Origin: an uncultured Arachnia sp.
Lineage (GTDB): Bacteria > Actinomycetota > Actinomycetes > Propionibacteriales > Propionibacteriaceae
Assembly: GCA_947493995.1 (NCBI GenBank)
Contig: CANLTJ010000008.1
Span: 62,001-126,000 of the forward strand
Length of the DNA: 64,000 bases
Direction: 5' to 3'
Below are positions 1 through 10,342 of the stretch, piece by piece. A program made the position numbers and the translations under genes. Position 1 is the stretch's first letter; every line of letters starts with the position of its first letter. Below the pieces are notes generated by a model. The model saw nothing but the letters and a program-made list of their open reading frames with translations. It had not been told where the DNA came from and did no database searches.

Positions 1-2447
1 CAGCCGAGGCGGCGGTAGCCCGCCGTGAGCAGCCGGTCACGGACGTAATCCATCGTGTCGGCATACTGCGTGAAGACAACCACCGACGAGTACGTGTTCA
101 GCGCCTCGGTCACGTCCGCGACGAGTTTGCTGGCCTTGCTGTCCTCGCCGGTGATGCTGTCCAAATCTTGGAGGAATGACTTTAGTTCGACTATCTCGTC
201 GCGAAGTCGATCGGCCATCGTGTCGAACACCTCCGGCTCGAACAGCGAGCCCTCGACATCTATGTTGTCGTCGTCGGTGAGAAGCTCAGCGAGGTTCTTT
301 CCATCCTCCAGCACACTCAGTCGACGGCGAAGAGACCGTTTGATCGCTTCGAACGACGAGGTCAGTCGGCGGCGATAGACGGTCATGATGAACCCGAGCG
401 CCTGATTGCCCGCCTCGGCCATGTAAGCGTTGTAGTGGCGGCGGATGTACTCCTCGATCCGCTCATACAAGCGTCGCTCGTTCGGTTGCAGAGGGATGAA
501 CTCGTCTTTGACGTGGCGATACGGGATGACCACATCGTCAGGGATGATCCCCGCTGCCTGGTACTCGCGCATGGTCTTTCGTGTGTTGCGGAAGACACGA
601 TCCCGCATCGGAGTGTGGCGACGGAGCCACTTGTCCATCCACTCGGAGGTCTCGTTCGGGAACTTGGCCTTCAGGTCGGCGCTCGGCGGGTTCCCGGCTA
701 GAGCCGTGACCACGTACGCTCCCGTCCAGCCGAGTGCGTCGTCGATCTCCCGTTCGAGGTCAGCGTCCCGCTCGGCCTGTGGGTCGGCGAAGTAGTCCTC
801 CAACATCGCGCACAACAGGTCCCAGTGCCGGTGCATCGGGTCGATTGCGAGCAGCTTGAAGTACCGAATGAAGTCGTCGGCGCTGACGCCCCACCGACCC
901 TTGAGCCCGAGCAGGGAGATCAAGTCCCAGGCTTCATGTGGGTTCATCTGCATCGGTGTTGCCGTGGCGAGGTACAGCGCCCGCCACATCTCCTTGTCGC
1001 GCATCTCTTGAAGTAGCGCCAGCAATGAGTTCGGAGTGTCGGTCGGCTTGGAGCCGCGTCGCCGGGCGTGATGAGCCTCGTCAACCAGGACAACGTCCCA
1101 TGGTCCGGCGTCGAGTATCTGCCGCCGGCGGTCGCGACGGCGAGCAAGGTGCGACGAAGCGAGCACGATGGGGAACGCGGACCACGGATTCGCGTTCGGA
1201 TCGACCGGGATCGGCGCATCGCAGCGATCTACGAAAGCACCCTTGTCGAAGCGTGCCACATCGAGGTTCATCTTCTCGTGGAGTTCCTCTTGCCACTGCT
1301 TCATCACGGAGGCGGGGACGAGCAGCAGCGCCTTCTTCGCCCGGCCTGATGTGAAGAGTTCGCGGAGGACCATGCCCGCTTCCACAGTCTTGCCGAGCCC
1401 AACCTCATCGGCGAGCAGGTAGCCGCGCGGGTAGGTGCTCACGACACGGCTGATGAGCTCCGCTTGGTGCGGGAGAGGCTGCGCCCATGCCGATCCGACG
1501 CCCGTCCAGGGCGATGCGGTGGGTGCATCGCGCAGTGCGACGAGCTCGTCCCATGCTGCCTCGACATCGAACTCCTCGGTGTCCTCTCCGGACGAGGTCG
1601 GCGTCTCCAGAGGTGGCAAGACAACGCCGGGTGGAAGCGGCGGTGTCTCGGGGGCCTGCTCGATGAGGTGCTTCCGCACTGCCGACGGCAGGTCTATGAC
1701 TGCCCATCCTGCATCAGCGTTGTCGGTCCAGTGCTTTTCGAAGTCGAGCACCTTGTGGACACCCAGGTAGTCCCAGATCGGCACATTCCAGGATGGGTAG
1801 GCGTCGAACGTCTCATGGTTCCTCGCCCAGGCCGTCACCGACGAGTTGTTCGATCCGTTGAAGGCGACTCGATTCCCGTACCGATCCGCGAAGATGCCGT
1901 ACTTGGTGTGGAAGTAGCGTCCCGACTGTAGGTGCGTCAGCAGCTCACCGTCTTCTCCCCTTGGGACACCGACGCGAATCTCAAGCCTGTCCGTGGCGAC
2001 CATCCACGCGAGCACGCTCAGATGTTCGCTCTGAACGATCCACGCCCCGGCAAGGCCCGGGTCGGCGAGCAGCCTTTCCGCCACTACGTCGTCGAGCGGC
2101 TTGCCCTCGATGACGGCGTCCACGTCTCGCTGCGCGAGCTGCGCCCCAACGATTAGGCGCATCTTCCCGCCGTTCGCGAGGAAGTGGGCCGTGCCCTGTG
2201 CTGCGTACTGAAGCTCGGACGCTGACCAGTAGCCTACGGCTCTGTCGTAGGTCACCGCCCGAGACAGCAACGGAAGATAGAACGTCTCGAAAGGGTGGTC
2301 ATCCGGCGAGTAGGTTGCTCCGAGATCAACAGATTGGAACGAATCCGGCGACGAAATAGAGTCGCCCGAGAACAGCTCAGGACTCGCCGGTCCGCCAGGT
2401 GGCGCCGGCGATCCAGGTGATAGAGCGTCGCTGTCGTCCGGGGTCAT
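1..2447 (-). CDS. PLD-like/SNF2-family helicase of a DISARM/Hma-like defence operon (partial, runs off window start)
   Basis: Minus-strand frame opens with ATG at 2447 (MTPDDSDALSPG...) and stays open to position 1. Translation includes HTKYGIFADRYGNRVAFNGSNNSS (PLD-like HxK...N), LLADEVGLGKTVEAGMVLREL (Walker A) and VVLVDEAHHARRR (DEAH). Confidence 0.85.
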   Translation of the reverse strand, partial: MTPDDSDALSPGSPAPPGGPASPELFSGDSISSPDSFQSVDLGATYSPDDHPFETFYLPLLSRAVTYDRAVGYWSASELQYAAQGTAHFLANGGKMRLIVGAQLAQRDVDAVIEGKPLDDVVAERLLADPGLAGAWIVQSEHLSVLAWMVATDRLEIRVGVPRGEDGELLTHLQSGRYFHTKYGIFADRYGNRVAFNGSNNSSVTAWARNHETFDAYPSWNVPIWDYLGVHKVLDFEKHWTDNADAGWAVIDLPSAVRKHLIEQAPETPPLPPGVVLPPLETPTSSGEDTEEFDVEAAWDELVALRDAPTASPWTGVGSAWAQPLPHQAELISRVVSTYPRGYLLADEVGLGKTVEAGMVLRELFTSGRAKKALLLVPASVMKQWQEELHEKMNLDVARFDKGAFVDRCDAPIPVDPNANPWSAFPIVLASSHLARRRDRRRQILDAGPWDVVLVDEAHHARRRGSKPTDTPNSLLALLQEMRDKEMWRALYLATATPMQMNPHEAWDLISLLGLKGRWGVSADDFIRYFKLLAIDPMHRHWDLLCAMLEDYFADPQAERDADLEREIDDALGWTGAYVVTALAGNPPSADLKAKFPNETSEWMDKWLRRHTPMRDRVFRNTRKTMREYQAAGIIPDDVVIPYRHVKDEFIPLQPNERRLYERIEEYIRRHYNAYMAEAGNQALGFIMTVYRRRLTSSFEAIKRSLRRRLSVLEDGKNLAELLTDDDNIDVEGSLFEPEVFDTMADRLRDEIVELKSFLQDLDSITGEDSKASKLVADVTEALNTYSSVVVFTQYADTMDYVRDRLLTAGYRRLG

Positions 2448-2448
2448 G

Positions 2449-5355
2449 TCACTCCACGTCGAACAGCGTGTTCTCATTGGGGTCTATCGGTGCGGCCATC
2501 TCCTCCGCCTCCGGTAGAACCACATCATCGAAGTAGAGGGTGCAGAGTGTGTCGATGAGCCCAGCCTCCGGCACCACCCAAGCACCTTTGACCTTGGTAC
2601 GTGGGATCGCGTTCGCCAGACCTTGCAGGGTGGAAATGAACCCGGCGTCGCTGGTGTAACCATGGCGATCGAGGAACCGCTTTGCAGCCTGCTGGCCGTC
2701 CACCTCGGCGATGTAGAGCGCAGTGTCAACAGCGTCGATGACGAACTCGAACGACGACGCTTCCGGCGTTACACCAGGCAGTCCAGAGTCTGCTTCCCGA
2801 CGTAGTCGTTCCTTGGGTGTCAGGAGTTTGACCTTGCCAGATGCCTTCGAGACGATCTTCGCGCGTTCCAGCTCATCGACGTCCAACCCGCCTACTGCGA
2901 GGGCGAGTAGGCGTGCTGTGTCGAAGGGGAACTCACGCGCACCGAACGTGTCCCACGCCAAGAGAACAAAGTCGGTGAGGCCATCCACCTTTGCGGCCTG
3001 TCCGACGAGGCGGGAACGGCGAAGGTCCACGATCTCCTCGCGCGCCAGAGCCAGTGCGTCTTCGGGTCGGAGCAACTGGTCTCGTCCATCAGCGTCTGGA
3101 GTCGACGAGTAGACGGGCCAGTTCTGTGAGATCACGGACAGCGTTGGGCCGTACGTCGAGAGGAGAAGGTCAACGCCGTCAATCCCATCATGTTGGAATC
3201 GCGTGGCGGCTTCGCGTGCCGCTTGGCGGATGTCGTACTCGATGTCATCGAGATAGACGTTGTGATAGTCATCGCGGTCGGCGCGCTTTCGACAGACCAG
3301 CATGATCGTCGAAGCGGCAGAGTTCATGTTGGCTTGATGGAGCGAGACCTCGGCTTCTGTGTTCACCGGCCAAGATGTTTCGATGGTGAAGCCGGCCTGA
3401 AGAAGGCCCATACCCAGGGTGTCCCATGCTTCGGCGCGCTTGTGGGTAAACATGACGGACAGGACGCCGTCCTCAGCGAGAACCCGCCGCGATTCGGAGA
3501 AGATGGATGTCATCTTCGTCTCATAGTCCAGGTCGGCGAGTGCCTTCTTCCGCTTCCCCATCATCGCGAACCGGGCGGGATTGGCGACTGCCTCGTTGTC
3601 CTTGTCAGTGAGGTCATCGTGGAAGTAGTCCGGTACGAGCCGCCCAAGCGTTCTCTTCTCCCAGACGTAGAAGTAATCAGCGAGTTCGGCGTACATCACG
3701 TTGTCGTAGTACGGCGGGTCCATGCAGATGTGAGTCACAGAGCCATCAGCGAGCGTGAGACTCGCTGCGCTGCCTTGGGTGACAGTGACCTGGCGCTCAA
3801 GGCGCTCGGTCTTGCCCAGCTCCGCGGCACCGGTCTCATCTAGGAGGCGCGCGATCCCGCCGTATGCGTCCTCCAACTGGTCGAGACACCATGAGTACAG
3901 CGCCGTGGCACCCTCGAACTCTGCGAACGTCCACTTGAAAGCGAAGTCGTGTCGGTCGAAGACGCTCCTCATCTTCTGCCGTGACACGTCCCAGGACGAG
4001 AGGCGCGAGTTCCAGTTGAGCGCCTTGCCCTGCATAAGCGCCAACTCGAACAGAACATCTTCTGCTCCCGCGCCGAGCTCGTTTCGCACTTCGGGGATCA
4101 GCCGGGCGAACTCCTCGCCGAACGTGCCATGGACCAGCGCCTGCCTGGGCGTATAGAAGTCGATCCAGCGTTCGAGACCGTAGTTCTTCGGGCGGAGGTC
4201 GTTGCCGTCGGGGAAATCCTCGGTGGGAAGGATACCGCTCGAAAGCCATGCATCCTTGACCTGACAAAAATGGCGACCCGCTGCGTCAAGTGCTTCGCGG
4301 TCGCGCTCGTTCGGCGCCCTGAATGTGCGCTCGCCTGACGGCTTGCGAACGGCGACAGCGTAAAGGACTTGCGTCATCTGGCCGTTCTGGGCCGCCTCTT
4401 TGATGTAGTTCCCCTCGATAACCAGGTTGTCGTATGGAGAGACCGCTTTGCCCCGCGCCATAGTGCCGGCGCTGGCATCAAGCTTGTCTACGGCCCGGCC
4501 GAGCGTGACCTCGAAGCGTGGCTCCCGTAGCTCCGTCCCGTCGATAGACGTGACCATTCGGACTGCGGCCTCCTTGCCCGCTGTCTTGCGGAGCCACTTG
4601 TCCGTAAGAAGTGGCACGAGCTGACCCGTACGCGGGCATGGAACAGCGTTTGCGAACAAGTAAGTTGCGACAACCTCGCCCTCGCCGCTCGGGAAGAACT
4701 CCTTTAGGCGCTTCTCCACGCGATTGACGAGAATGCCGCCCCACTTCTTGATTTCGGGTACCAGGTCGAGACCCCGGGTTGCAGGTATCTCGACGCCTGC
4801 CTTCAGCACACTGGCCGCGACTCCGTTGAGGTCGTTCGCAACGACAGGTAGCCCCAGTCGACTCGCAGCCCACGGGATTGAACCTCCACCCGCAGTGGGG
4901 TCAGCGACTACGGGCAGTGCGCCCCAAGTGCGACGAAGGAGAGCGTGCAGGAGATCAATGTCGTTCCTCGGGATCGCGTTACGGAAAGCCTGGCGGTATG
5001 TGTAGGGATTCGCCACCCGGACGCCGCTAGCAACCGCCGCATCGTAGATCCGTCGAGCGGAGATCGGATCACCCCAGATTCCTACAAGGCGGAGCAACCA
5101 ACCTCGGTATGCAGATTCGGTGCGTACTTCCGGCGCGTCCGGGAACGATTGGGCCAGCTCTTCGGTCCATGCCGGCATGACGCCAGCGAGTGCGACAGCG
5201 GCAGAGGCCACAAGGGGTCGACGAGCCCACCAGATGTGAAGGAACGAGAGCGGTGGTAGGGCGGAGGCCGCTCCGCGCTCTCGCCGCGACTCGATTCCGA
5301 GTTCTGCGACGGGTAGCCAGTCCTCGATGAGGACCCGTGGTCTTGAAGTAGTCAC
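2449..5355 (-). CDS. DUF1156-type DNA methyltransferase (anti-phage associated)
   Basis: 968 aa. N-terminus LIEDWLPVAELGIESRRERG..LPPLSFLHIWWARRPL is DUF1156-like; DPTAGGGSIPWAA and MDPPYYDNVMYAELADYFYVW are methylase motifs. Confidence 0.88.
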   Translation of the reverse strand: MTTSRPRVLIEDWLPVAELGIESRRERGAASALPPLSFLHIWWARRPLVASAAVALAGVMPAWTEELAQSFPDAPEVRTESAYRGWLLRLVGIWGDPISARRIYDAAVASGVRVANPYTYRQAFRNAIPRNDIDLLHALLRRTWGALPVVADPTAGGGSIPWAASRLGLPVVANDLNGVAASVLKAGVEIPATRGLDLVPEIKKWGGILVNRVEKRLKEFFPSGEGEVVATYLFANAVPCPRTGQLVPLLTDKWLRKTAGKEAAVRMVTSIDGTELREPRFEVTLGRAVDKLDASAGTMARGKAVSPYDNLVIEGNYIKEAAQNGQMTQVLYAVAVRKPSGERTFRAPNERDREALDAAGRHFCQVKDAWLSSGILPTEDFPDGNDLRPKNYGLERWIDFYTPRQALVHGTFGEEFARLIPEVRNELGAGAEDVLFELALMQGKALNWNSRLSSWDVSRQKMRSVFDRHDFAFKWTFAEFEGATALYSWCLDQLEDAYGGIARLLDETGAAELGKTERLERQVTVTQGSAASLTLADGSVTHICMDPPYYDNVMYAELADYFYVWEKRTLGRLVPDYFHDDLTDKDNEAVANPARFAMMGKRKKALADLDYETKMTSIFSESRRVLAEDGVLSVMFTHKRAEAWDTLGMGLLQAGFTIETSWPVNTEAEVSLHQANMNSAASTIMLVCRKRADRDDYHNVYLDDIEYDIRQAAREAATRFQHDGIDGVDLLLSTYGPTLSVISQNWPVYSSTPDADGRDQLLRPEDALALAREEIVDLRRSRLVGQAAKVDGLTDFVLLAWDTFGAREFPFDTARLLALAVGGLDVDELERAKIVSKASGKVKLLTPKERLRREADSGLPGVTPEASSFEFVIDAVDTALYIAEVDGQQAAKRFLDRHGYTSDAGFISTLQGLANAIPRTKVKGAWVVPEAGLIDTLCTLYFDDVVLPEAEEMAAPIDPNENTLFDVE

Positions 5356-5364
5356 GTCGTGTCC

Positions 5365-5835
5365 TTAGTCGGCGAGGAGGGTTCGGAGTGCCTTGCGGGC
5401 GCGGTTGCCATCGAGTCCCATGCACTTGGAGTACCAGTAGTAGGTCTCTTCGACGCTCATGGCATTGATTCCGGCGACAAGCGCCCGAACTCGCTCATGC
5501 TTGGCAATGGGCTGTGTCGCGAGCAACACCAGCCCCAGACGGACTCCCTCGGCTTCGCCAAGGCGGATGGGCGCTTTGCGTTTGAAGGCCAGCACGCTCG
5601 GCTGGTGGCCTGCTTTGCGAACCGCGACGAAAAGCGCATCGACCACACGGCCGGCCTGAACGGGCGTCGCGATGCTTACGGGAGTGGTCATTGCGCCGCC
5701 GTTCTCCCCAAATGTCTCCTCAAGGGTCACACCAAACGTCTCGCCTCGACCCGGCGTCACGACCAGTCGGAACCCTCGGACCCCTTCCACGAGCGCGAGA
5801 TGGGATGCGGGGCGGAACCGCTTGACGGCGCTCAC
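5365..5835 (-). CDS. small conserved protein between DUF499 and DUF1156 genes (possibly DUF7680-like)
   Basis: GTG start at 5835 overlaps the DUF499 stop (GTGA). Translation VSAVKRFRPASHLALVEGVRGFRLVVTPGRGETFGV...RKALRTLLAD, 156 aa. Confidence 0.7.
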   Translation of the reverse strand: MSAVKRFRPASHLALVEGVRGFRLVVTPGRGETFGVTLEETFGENGGAMTTPVSIATPVQAGRVVDALFVAVRKAGHQPSVLAFKRKAPIRLGEAEGVRLGLVLLATQPIAKHERVRALVAGINAMSVEETYYWYSKCMGLDGNRARKALRTLLAD

Positions 5836-8800
5836 TTGGTCACCTCGGCCGTCATGGTGGTGCTCTTCATGCCGAGGTTCTTGACGACGGTGTGAATCTG
5901 GCCGAACTGAGCATCGGTGATGTCCAGAGCGGGGGCGAAACGGAAGACGAGGGTGACCTCGCCCGCGACCTTGTTCGCTCCGGCGATGGCCTTCTTCACA
6001 TGGTTGTACGCGGACTGGAAGTCTTGACGGTCGGCGGTGCCCTGGAACTGGACTCCGCCAGTGACTCCCTTGAACTCGGCGCGGATCGTCGCACGAACGG
6101 TGATGTTCTGCTTCTGCAACATGCCAAGCGCTGCCACGGCGAGGTCGATGTCGCTGGTGCCGGATGCTTCGTCGGCGGTCACCTTCAACGTCATCGTGCT
6201 CACGGTCGGCACCGTAAAGTCCGAAATCTGATCGAGAAGGCTCTGCATTGCCGCGCCGCCAGGGCCAGCTGCGTTGAAGGTTTTCGAGTTCGGGGTGCGG
6301 GTCGGCACCTCGATCTCCTGCGCATCGGCTGCTTCCCGACTGAGGATGCGCAGGCCGTCGAGCCCCTTGTCCTTGATCGCGGATGGCGACAGCGCCCGGA
6401 CGCCTGGTGCGGGCTCTGCATCGAGCACAACGAACCACTTGTAGTCGCTGGCTTGTACCGCAGTGGCGAGCAGCTCGAGGACGTCCGTCTTGGTGGGCTC
6501 ACCGCCGCACTGGGCTTCGAGGCGCGAGCGTATCTCGGCTCCGGTGAGGTCATCGTTCGTGATGACGGCACGCAAGTCGGTCTGGGTCGGCTTGCGAACG
6601 AGTAGACCTCGTGACTGTGCTTCGGAAGCAGTCATCACCTCGGCGTCAGGTTTCATCTCGGGCGAGAACCCGGCCATCGTGCTTGCCGTGTAAGTCTTCC
6701 CCGTGCCTGCGTCGTAGTAGACCCAGTTCTCGTTCTTCACGCCGTTGACGATCGCTTCGCGAATCAGGTTTGGGTTGCGGACGATCTGGATCGTGTGGTC
6801 TGTCCAGAAGTAGTCGGCGATCGAGCGTGTGGTGGCGGAGTTTGCAGCGTGCCAGGTCTTCGACCGGAGGTACGAGGCAGTGAACGGACTGCTCCGAATC
6901 TTGTCCTCGTCTTCGAGCAAACTCAATACCGCTGAGGTCGCATTCTTCGTGTCCCCTTGCGCCTGAGCCGGGAGCTCACGGTGGCGGAGGTACCCGGTCG
7001 CCTTGTCCCCAGAGGGAAAGTAGATGTGCTTGTAGCAGCGGGTCACCGCGATACGGGCGTTGAGCGTGGCTTCCTTGTTGTAGACCTCGACCTTCTTGCG
7101 CACCTCGTCGCTGAACTGTGCGAGCCGAGCGGCGTCGCTGGCGAGGTTGTTGGATGCAATCAAAGCTCGTGCTCGGTCTTTCAGCACCTCGATTTGCTCT
7201 TCATCGGGGACTGCAAACACCACAGCATTGCGGTAGGTCCGCGGGCTGCCGACGGAGCCGACCTTGTCCAGCATTTCAACGACTGCGGAAGGTGGCTGCT
7301 CTGCGCTCTTCTGCGTGACAGCCACGACGTTGTAGTCAAGTACGACCACTCGTAGCCCGGCTTCGTCGTGAACCTCGGCGGGACCCGACGGGAAGTGCAC
7401 AGCTTTGGCGCCACCATCGTTGGCGAACGCGTTGCGGATGAGAGTGTCGACCATCGCCGCAACAGCAGTATTGGCGACGTTGCGCTTCTCGGTCTCGATG
7501 ATGGCGTTGACGTTCGGCTCGATGTTGAAGCGCCACCGCCCCCCGTCGAACGATAGATGCCAGAAGACTTTCTCGGATTCCGTGAGTGCTTTCTCGAAGA
7601 TGGCGGTGTCTTCGCCTGGGCGGAGCGTGCCGACGATCCAGTCGTTGCGGCCTGCTCCTGCGGTCGCCACCATTTCAAGCGAATGTGTGAATACGGTGCG
7701 TGCGACGCGGGTGGTGTAGGCAGGTTTGCCAGGAAAGACATCCGCGTCCACCGCTGCGGAGTGCGACTGTTTGCCTGCGAAGTCTCCCTCGGCCACAGAC
7801 GCGTACTCGGACCGTCCGAGACCATCCGTGAGGTGGTTCAGCACCGGGTCGTTGTCGTAGTCGATGTCACCAACGTTGATGATCGCGGTGTCATCATTCG
7901 TCGCGTAGATGTGTGCCACAACCTCAGCCAGCAACTTCAACGCGCCTCTTGCTCGCTGGAATCGTGTGATGTTGCCAAGGCGCTTGTCCAGGACACGGAC
8001 GAGCTCGGGGTGGAACGGGTACGTCTTGGTGACCAGCTCGCCGTAGGTCGCAGGATGTTCGGCACCGCCCGCCAACTGCTCGGTCTTGCCGAGTGTCTCG
8101 TACAGGTCTCGGTAGGCGTCACCAGCAGCGGTCGCGGCAGTTTGATCGACAGAGGCAAAGATGCGCTTCTTGAGGATTTCGCCGATCTCGTTGTCGTCGG
8201 CAGGGCGGATCACCGCGGACGGTTGCACGGCGCGGGTCAGTACGTCCCCAGTCTCTTCCGCTGCCTTGACGGAGGCGGCGTTCGCCGCGTCGGCCCGTTC
8301 TTTCTCGTCGCCGGTGAGGTCGCTGATCTCGGTGGTCTCTGCACCGAAGGCGTTGGTGGTGGCAGCCAGGGTGATGATGACTGAGACTCGATTGGTCGGG
8401 TCAGACGCTACTTCGAACAGGTTCCCCAGGAACACCGGGATCGCGCGGGCCATGCGGCGCACGTCCTCGCTGCCCGAGGAGGACACCGCTCGCAGGTACT
8501 TGGCGATCTCGTCCACGATGACGATCGTTGGCCTGCCGCCGAACACCGCCTTGAGGGTGCCTGTTCCCGGCGCCGTGCGCTCGGCGTCATTGGCAGCCAT
8601 CGCCGAGAAGGCGTTGTCACCGATCTGAGCGGCCATCTCGCCCCACAGCGTGTAGGTGCGGTGGCCATCGGTGTCGACACCGGCGGTGGGGTCGAGAGCA
8701 TCGCCGACGAGCGCTGCAACCTGAACAGCGCCGTCCGGAAGCAGGTTTGGGTCGATGAACTCTGCGATGTTGGCGGGTCGAGCCCCGCCGGCAAGGTGGT

Positions 8801-9110
8801 AGACCGCTGTGAGGCCGTGGGTCTTGCCGCCGCCAAAGGAGGTGGTGGGTCGCAAGACCCCGTTCTCTCCCGCCACGCCTTTCGCCCCAGTGATACGACC
8901 GAAGGTCTTGGTGAGAAGGGTCTTCAACCCGGAAGTCGGGTAGGTCTGCGCGAAGAAGGCCTCGGCGTCGCCGTACACCGGGTAGTGCTCGGCGTCACGT
9001 ACAACCTTGTCGAGCTGTGCAGCGAAGTGGTTGTCGGCGAGACCGCCCTGCAGCACGTCGTCTCGCGGCACGCAAGAGGTGCGCAGCGGGATCAAGCTCA
9101 AGTCGCTCAT
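5832..9110 (-). CDS. DUF499-type ATPase (anti-phage associated)
   Basis: 1092 aa. TSFGGGKTHGLTAVYHLA (P-loop) and PTIVIVDEIAKYLRAV (Walker B) are typical of DUF499; genetic context with DUF1156 and helicase. Confidence 0.88.
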   Translation of the reverse strand: MSDLSLIPLRTSCVPRDDVLQGGLADNHFAAQLDKVVRDAEHYPVYGDAEAFFAQTYPTSGLKTLLTKTFGRITGAKGVAGENGVLRPTTSFGGGKTHGLTAVYHLAGGARPANIAEFIDPNLLPDGAVQVAALVGDALDPTAGVDTDGHRTYTLWGEMAAQIGDNAFSAMAANDAERTAPGTGTLKAVFGGRPTIVIVDEIAKYLRAVSSSGSEDVRRMARAIPVFLGNLFEVASDPTNRVSVIITLAATTNAFGAETTEISDLTGDEKERADAANAASVKAAEETGDVLTRAVQPSAVIRPADDNEIGEILKKRIFASVDQTAATAAGDAYRDLYETLGKTEQLAGGAEHPATYGELVTKTYPFHPELVRVLDKRLGNITRFQRARGALKLLAEVVAHIYATNDDTAIINVGDIDYDNDPVLNHLTDGLGRSEYASVAEGDFAGKQSHSAAVDADVFPGKPAYTTRVARTVFTHSLEMVATAGAGRNDWIVGTLRPGEDTAIFEKALTESEKVFWHLSFDGGRWRFNIEPNVNAIIETEKRNVANTAVAAMVDTLIRNAFANDGGAKAVHFPSGPAEVHDEAGLRVVVLDYNVVAVTQKSAEQPPSAVVEMLDKVGSVGSPRTYRNAVVFAVPDEEQIEVLKDRARALIASNNLASDAARLAQFSDEVRKKVEVYNKEATLNARIAVTRCYKHIYFPSGDKATGYLRHRELPAQAQGDTKNATSAVLSLLEDEDKIRSSPFTASYLRSKTWHAANSATTRSIADYFWTDHTIQIVRNPNLIREAIVNGVKNENWVYYDAGTGKTYTASTMAGFSPEMKPDAEVMTASEAQSRGLLVRKPTQTDLRAVITNDDLTGAEIRSRLEAQCGGEPTKTDVLELLATAVQASDYKWFVVLDAEPAPGVRALSPSAIKDKGLDGLRILSREAADAQEIEVPTRTPNSKTFNAAGPGGAAMQSLLDQISDFTVPTVSTMTLKVTADEASGTSDIDLAVAALGMLQKQNITVRATIRAEFKGVTGGVQFQGTADRQDFQSAYNHVKKAIAGANKVAGEVTLVFRFAPALDITDAQFGQIHTVVKNLGMKSTTMTAEVTK

Positions 9111-9169
9111 ATGTCTTCCTTCTCAAACCAGCCACAAGCGGAGGAGCGCGCGCTTCGCGACCTCGCGCG

Positions 9170-9358
9170 TCATTTGTCCCCCTCCGATGCAGCGTGGCCG
9201 TTTCGTACCCAGTCATCCACTTCGCTGGCATGGAACTTCCAGAGGCGCCCGACCTTGTGCGCGGGCATGGCCTTCTCGGCGATCCAGGTGTAGACGGTGT
9301 CTTTGGTGATCCCAAGGTGGGCGGCGATGTCGTCGGCAGACAGCCAAGGCTCAGCCAC
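9170..9358 (-). CDS. helix-turn-helix (excisionase/AlpA/MerR-like) DNA-binding protein
   Basis: MAEPWLSADDIAAHLGITKDTVYTWIAEKAMPAHKVGRLWKFHASEVDDWVRNG: classic HTH_17 pattern. Confidence 0.85.
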   Translation of the reverse strand: MAEPWLSADDIAAHLGITKDTVYTWIAEKAMPAHKVGRLWKFHASEVDDWVRNGHAASEGDK

Positions 9359-9452
9359 GTTGGTCCTCCCTCGCTCCTTGGCCAGTCAGGCCAGCGGTCG
9401 CGAGCCTACCGGAGAGGCGCCGTTTGAGTTGGGTTTTTGCGGGCGTGGTGGG

Positions 9453-9713
9453 TCAAGGCGGGTCGCGTCGGGCCGAGAGCCACGTGGTCACTGCCTTCGG
9501 CCACCGGTCGGGGTCGGTGTTCCAGCAGAGGGTGTGGCTGGCGTCGAAGGTCTCTAGTTCGACCATGTCCGGGAGGCCGTCTCGGCGTGCCTGTGAGAGC
9601 TGGATCGACTCAAAGCCGTCTCGGGCGCCGTAGAGGATTGGGATCGATGTGCTGAGCTCTGCGGCTCGGGGTCGATCTTCAATCGAAGGAGCGAGGTGGG
9701 ATGCGGCCGACAA
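9453..9713 (-). pseudogene. C-terminal fragment of an alpha/beta hydrolase
   Basis: STSIPILYGARDGFESIQLSQARRDGLPDMVELETFDASHTLCWNTDPDRWPKAVTTWLS resembles the C-terminal Asp/His part of an alpha/beta hydrolase; the N-terminal part is not present upstream. Confidence 0.5.
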
Positions 9714-10342
9714 CCCGACGGAGCATCTGGATTATCCGAAGACTTCGAGCAGCAAAACTCGGTGAAGCGGCGAGCCTGTCGGCAGGTACTCAGCGGGAAT
9801 GTCGGTTTCACCGCCAATGGTCCGTCGCTTGCGCAGGCGTTTCCGGGTGTGAAGCGGGTTGGGAAGTAGGACCTTCTAGGCTGGGCACTCACCTCCGTTG
9901 CCGTGGCACTGGCCGTGGCCGAGGACCGTGTGCGCGAACTCGTGCAGGACTAAGACTGTTGGCGGTGCAGTGCGAAGTCGCGGGAAGCGTGGAGCACAAA
10001 GTCGCCGATGGCGAGACCTGCCAGACCGCGCAGATGCCGGCGTGTGTCGAGGTGGACGAGGTCGACGATGCGGAGCGTGCGGAGGCTGACTTGGATCCCG
10101 CGGAGGAGATCGTGGCGGGTGGAGGCGTTGCGGAACTGGAGGCCCGTGACGACCACCGATACGGAGTCAATGCGTCGTTCCTTGGAGAGGACCGGCATGG
10201 CAAGCCCTGTGGATAAGCGATCGCACCTGTGAATAACTGGAAGTGTGCTAATCCGGACGCCCATAGTGATTAGTAGGTGACAGCGGTGTACCTGGTGGGT
10301 GCCGTCTCCTTTGGGGACGTGGACCGAGCCGAGGGGAATGCG

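Noticed and set aside
1-2447. Numerous plus-strand ORFs in the ORF track over this region (e.g. 1464-1931)
   Set aside because: Antisense to a clear helicase frame; GC-rich spurious ORFs.
10286-10296. Possible additional leader motif GTGTACCTGG upstream of the ArdC-like gene
   Set aside because: Too divergent from GTGCGCACCTG to count; mentioned only as a weak candidate.
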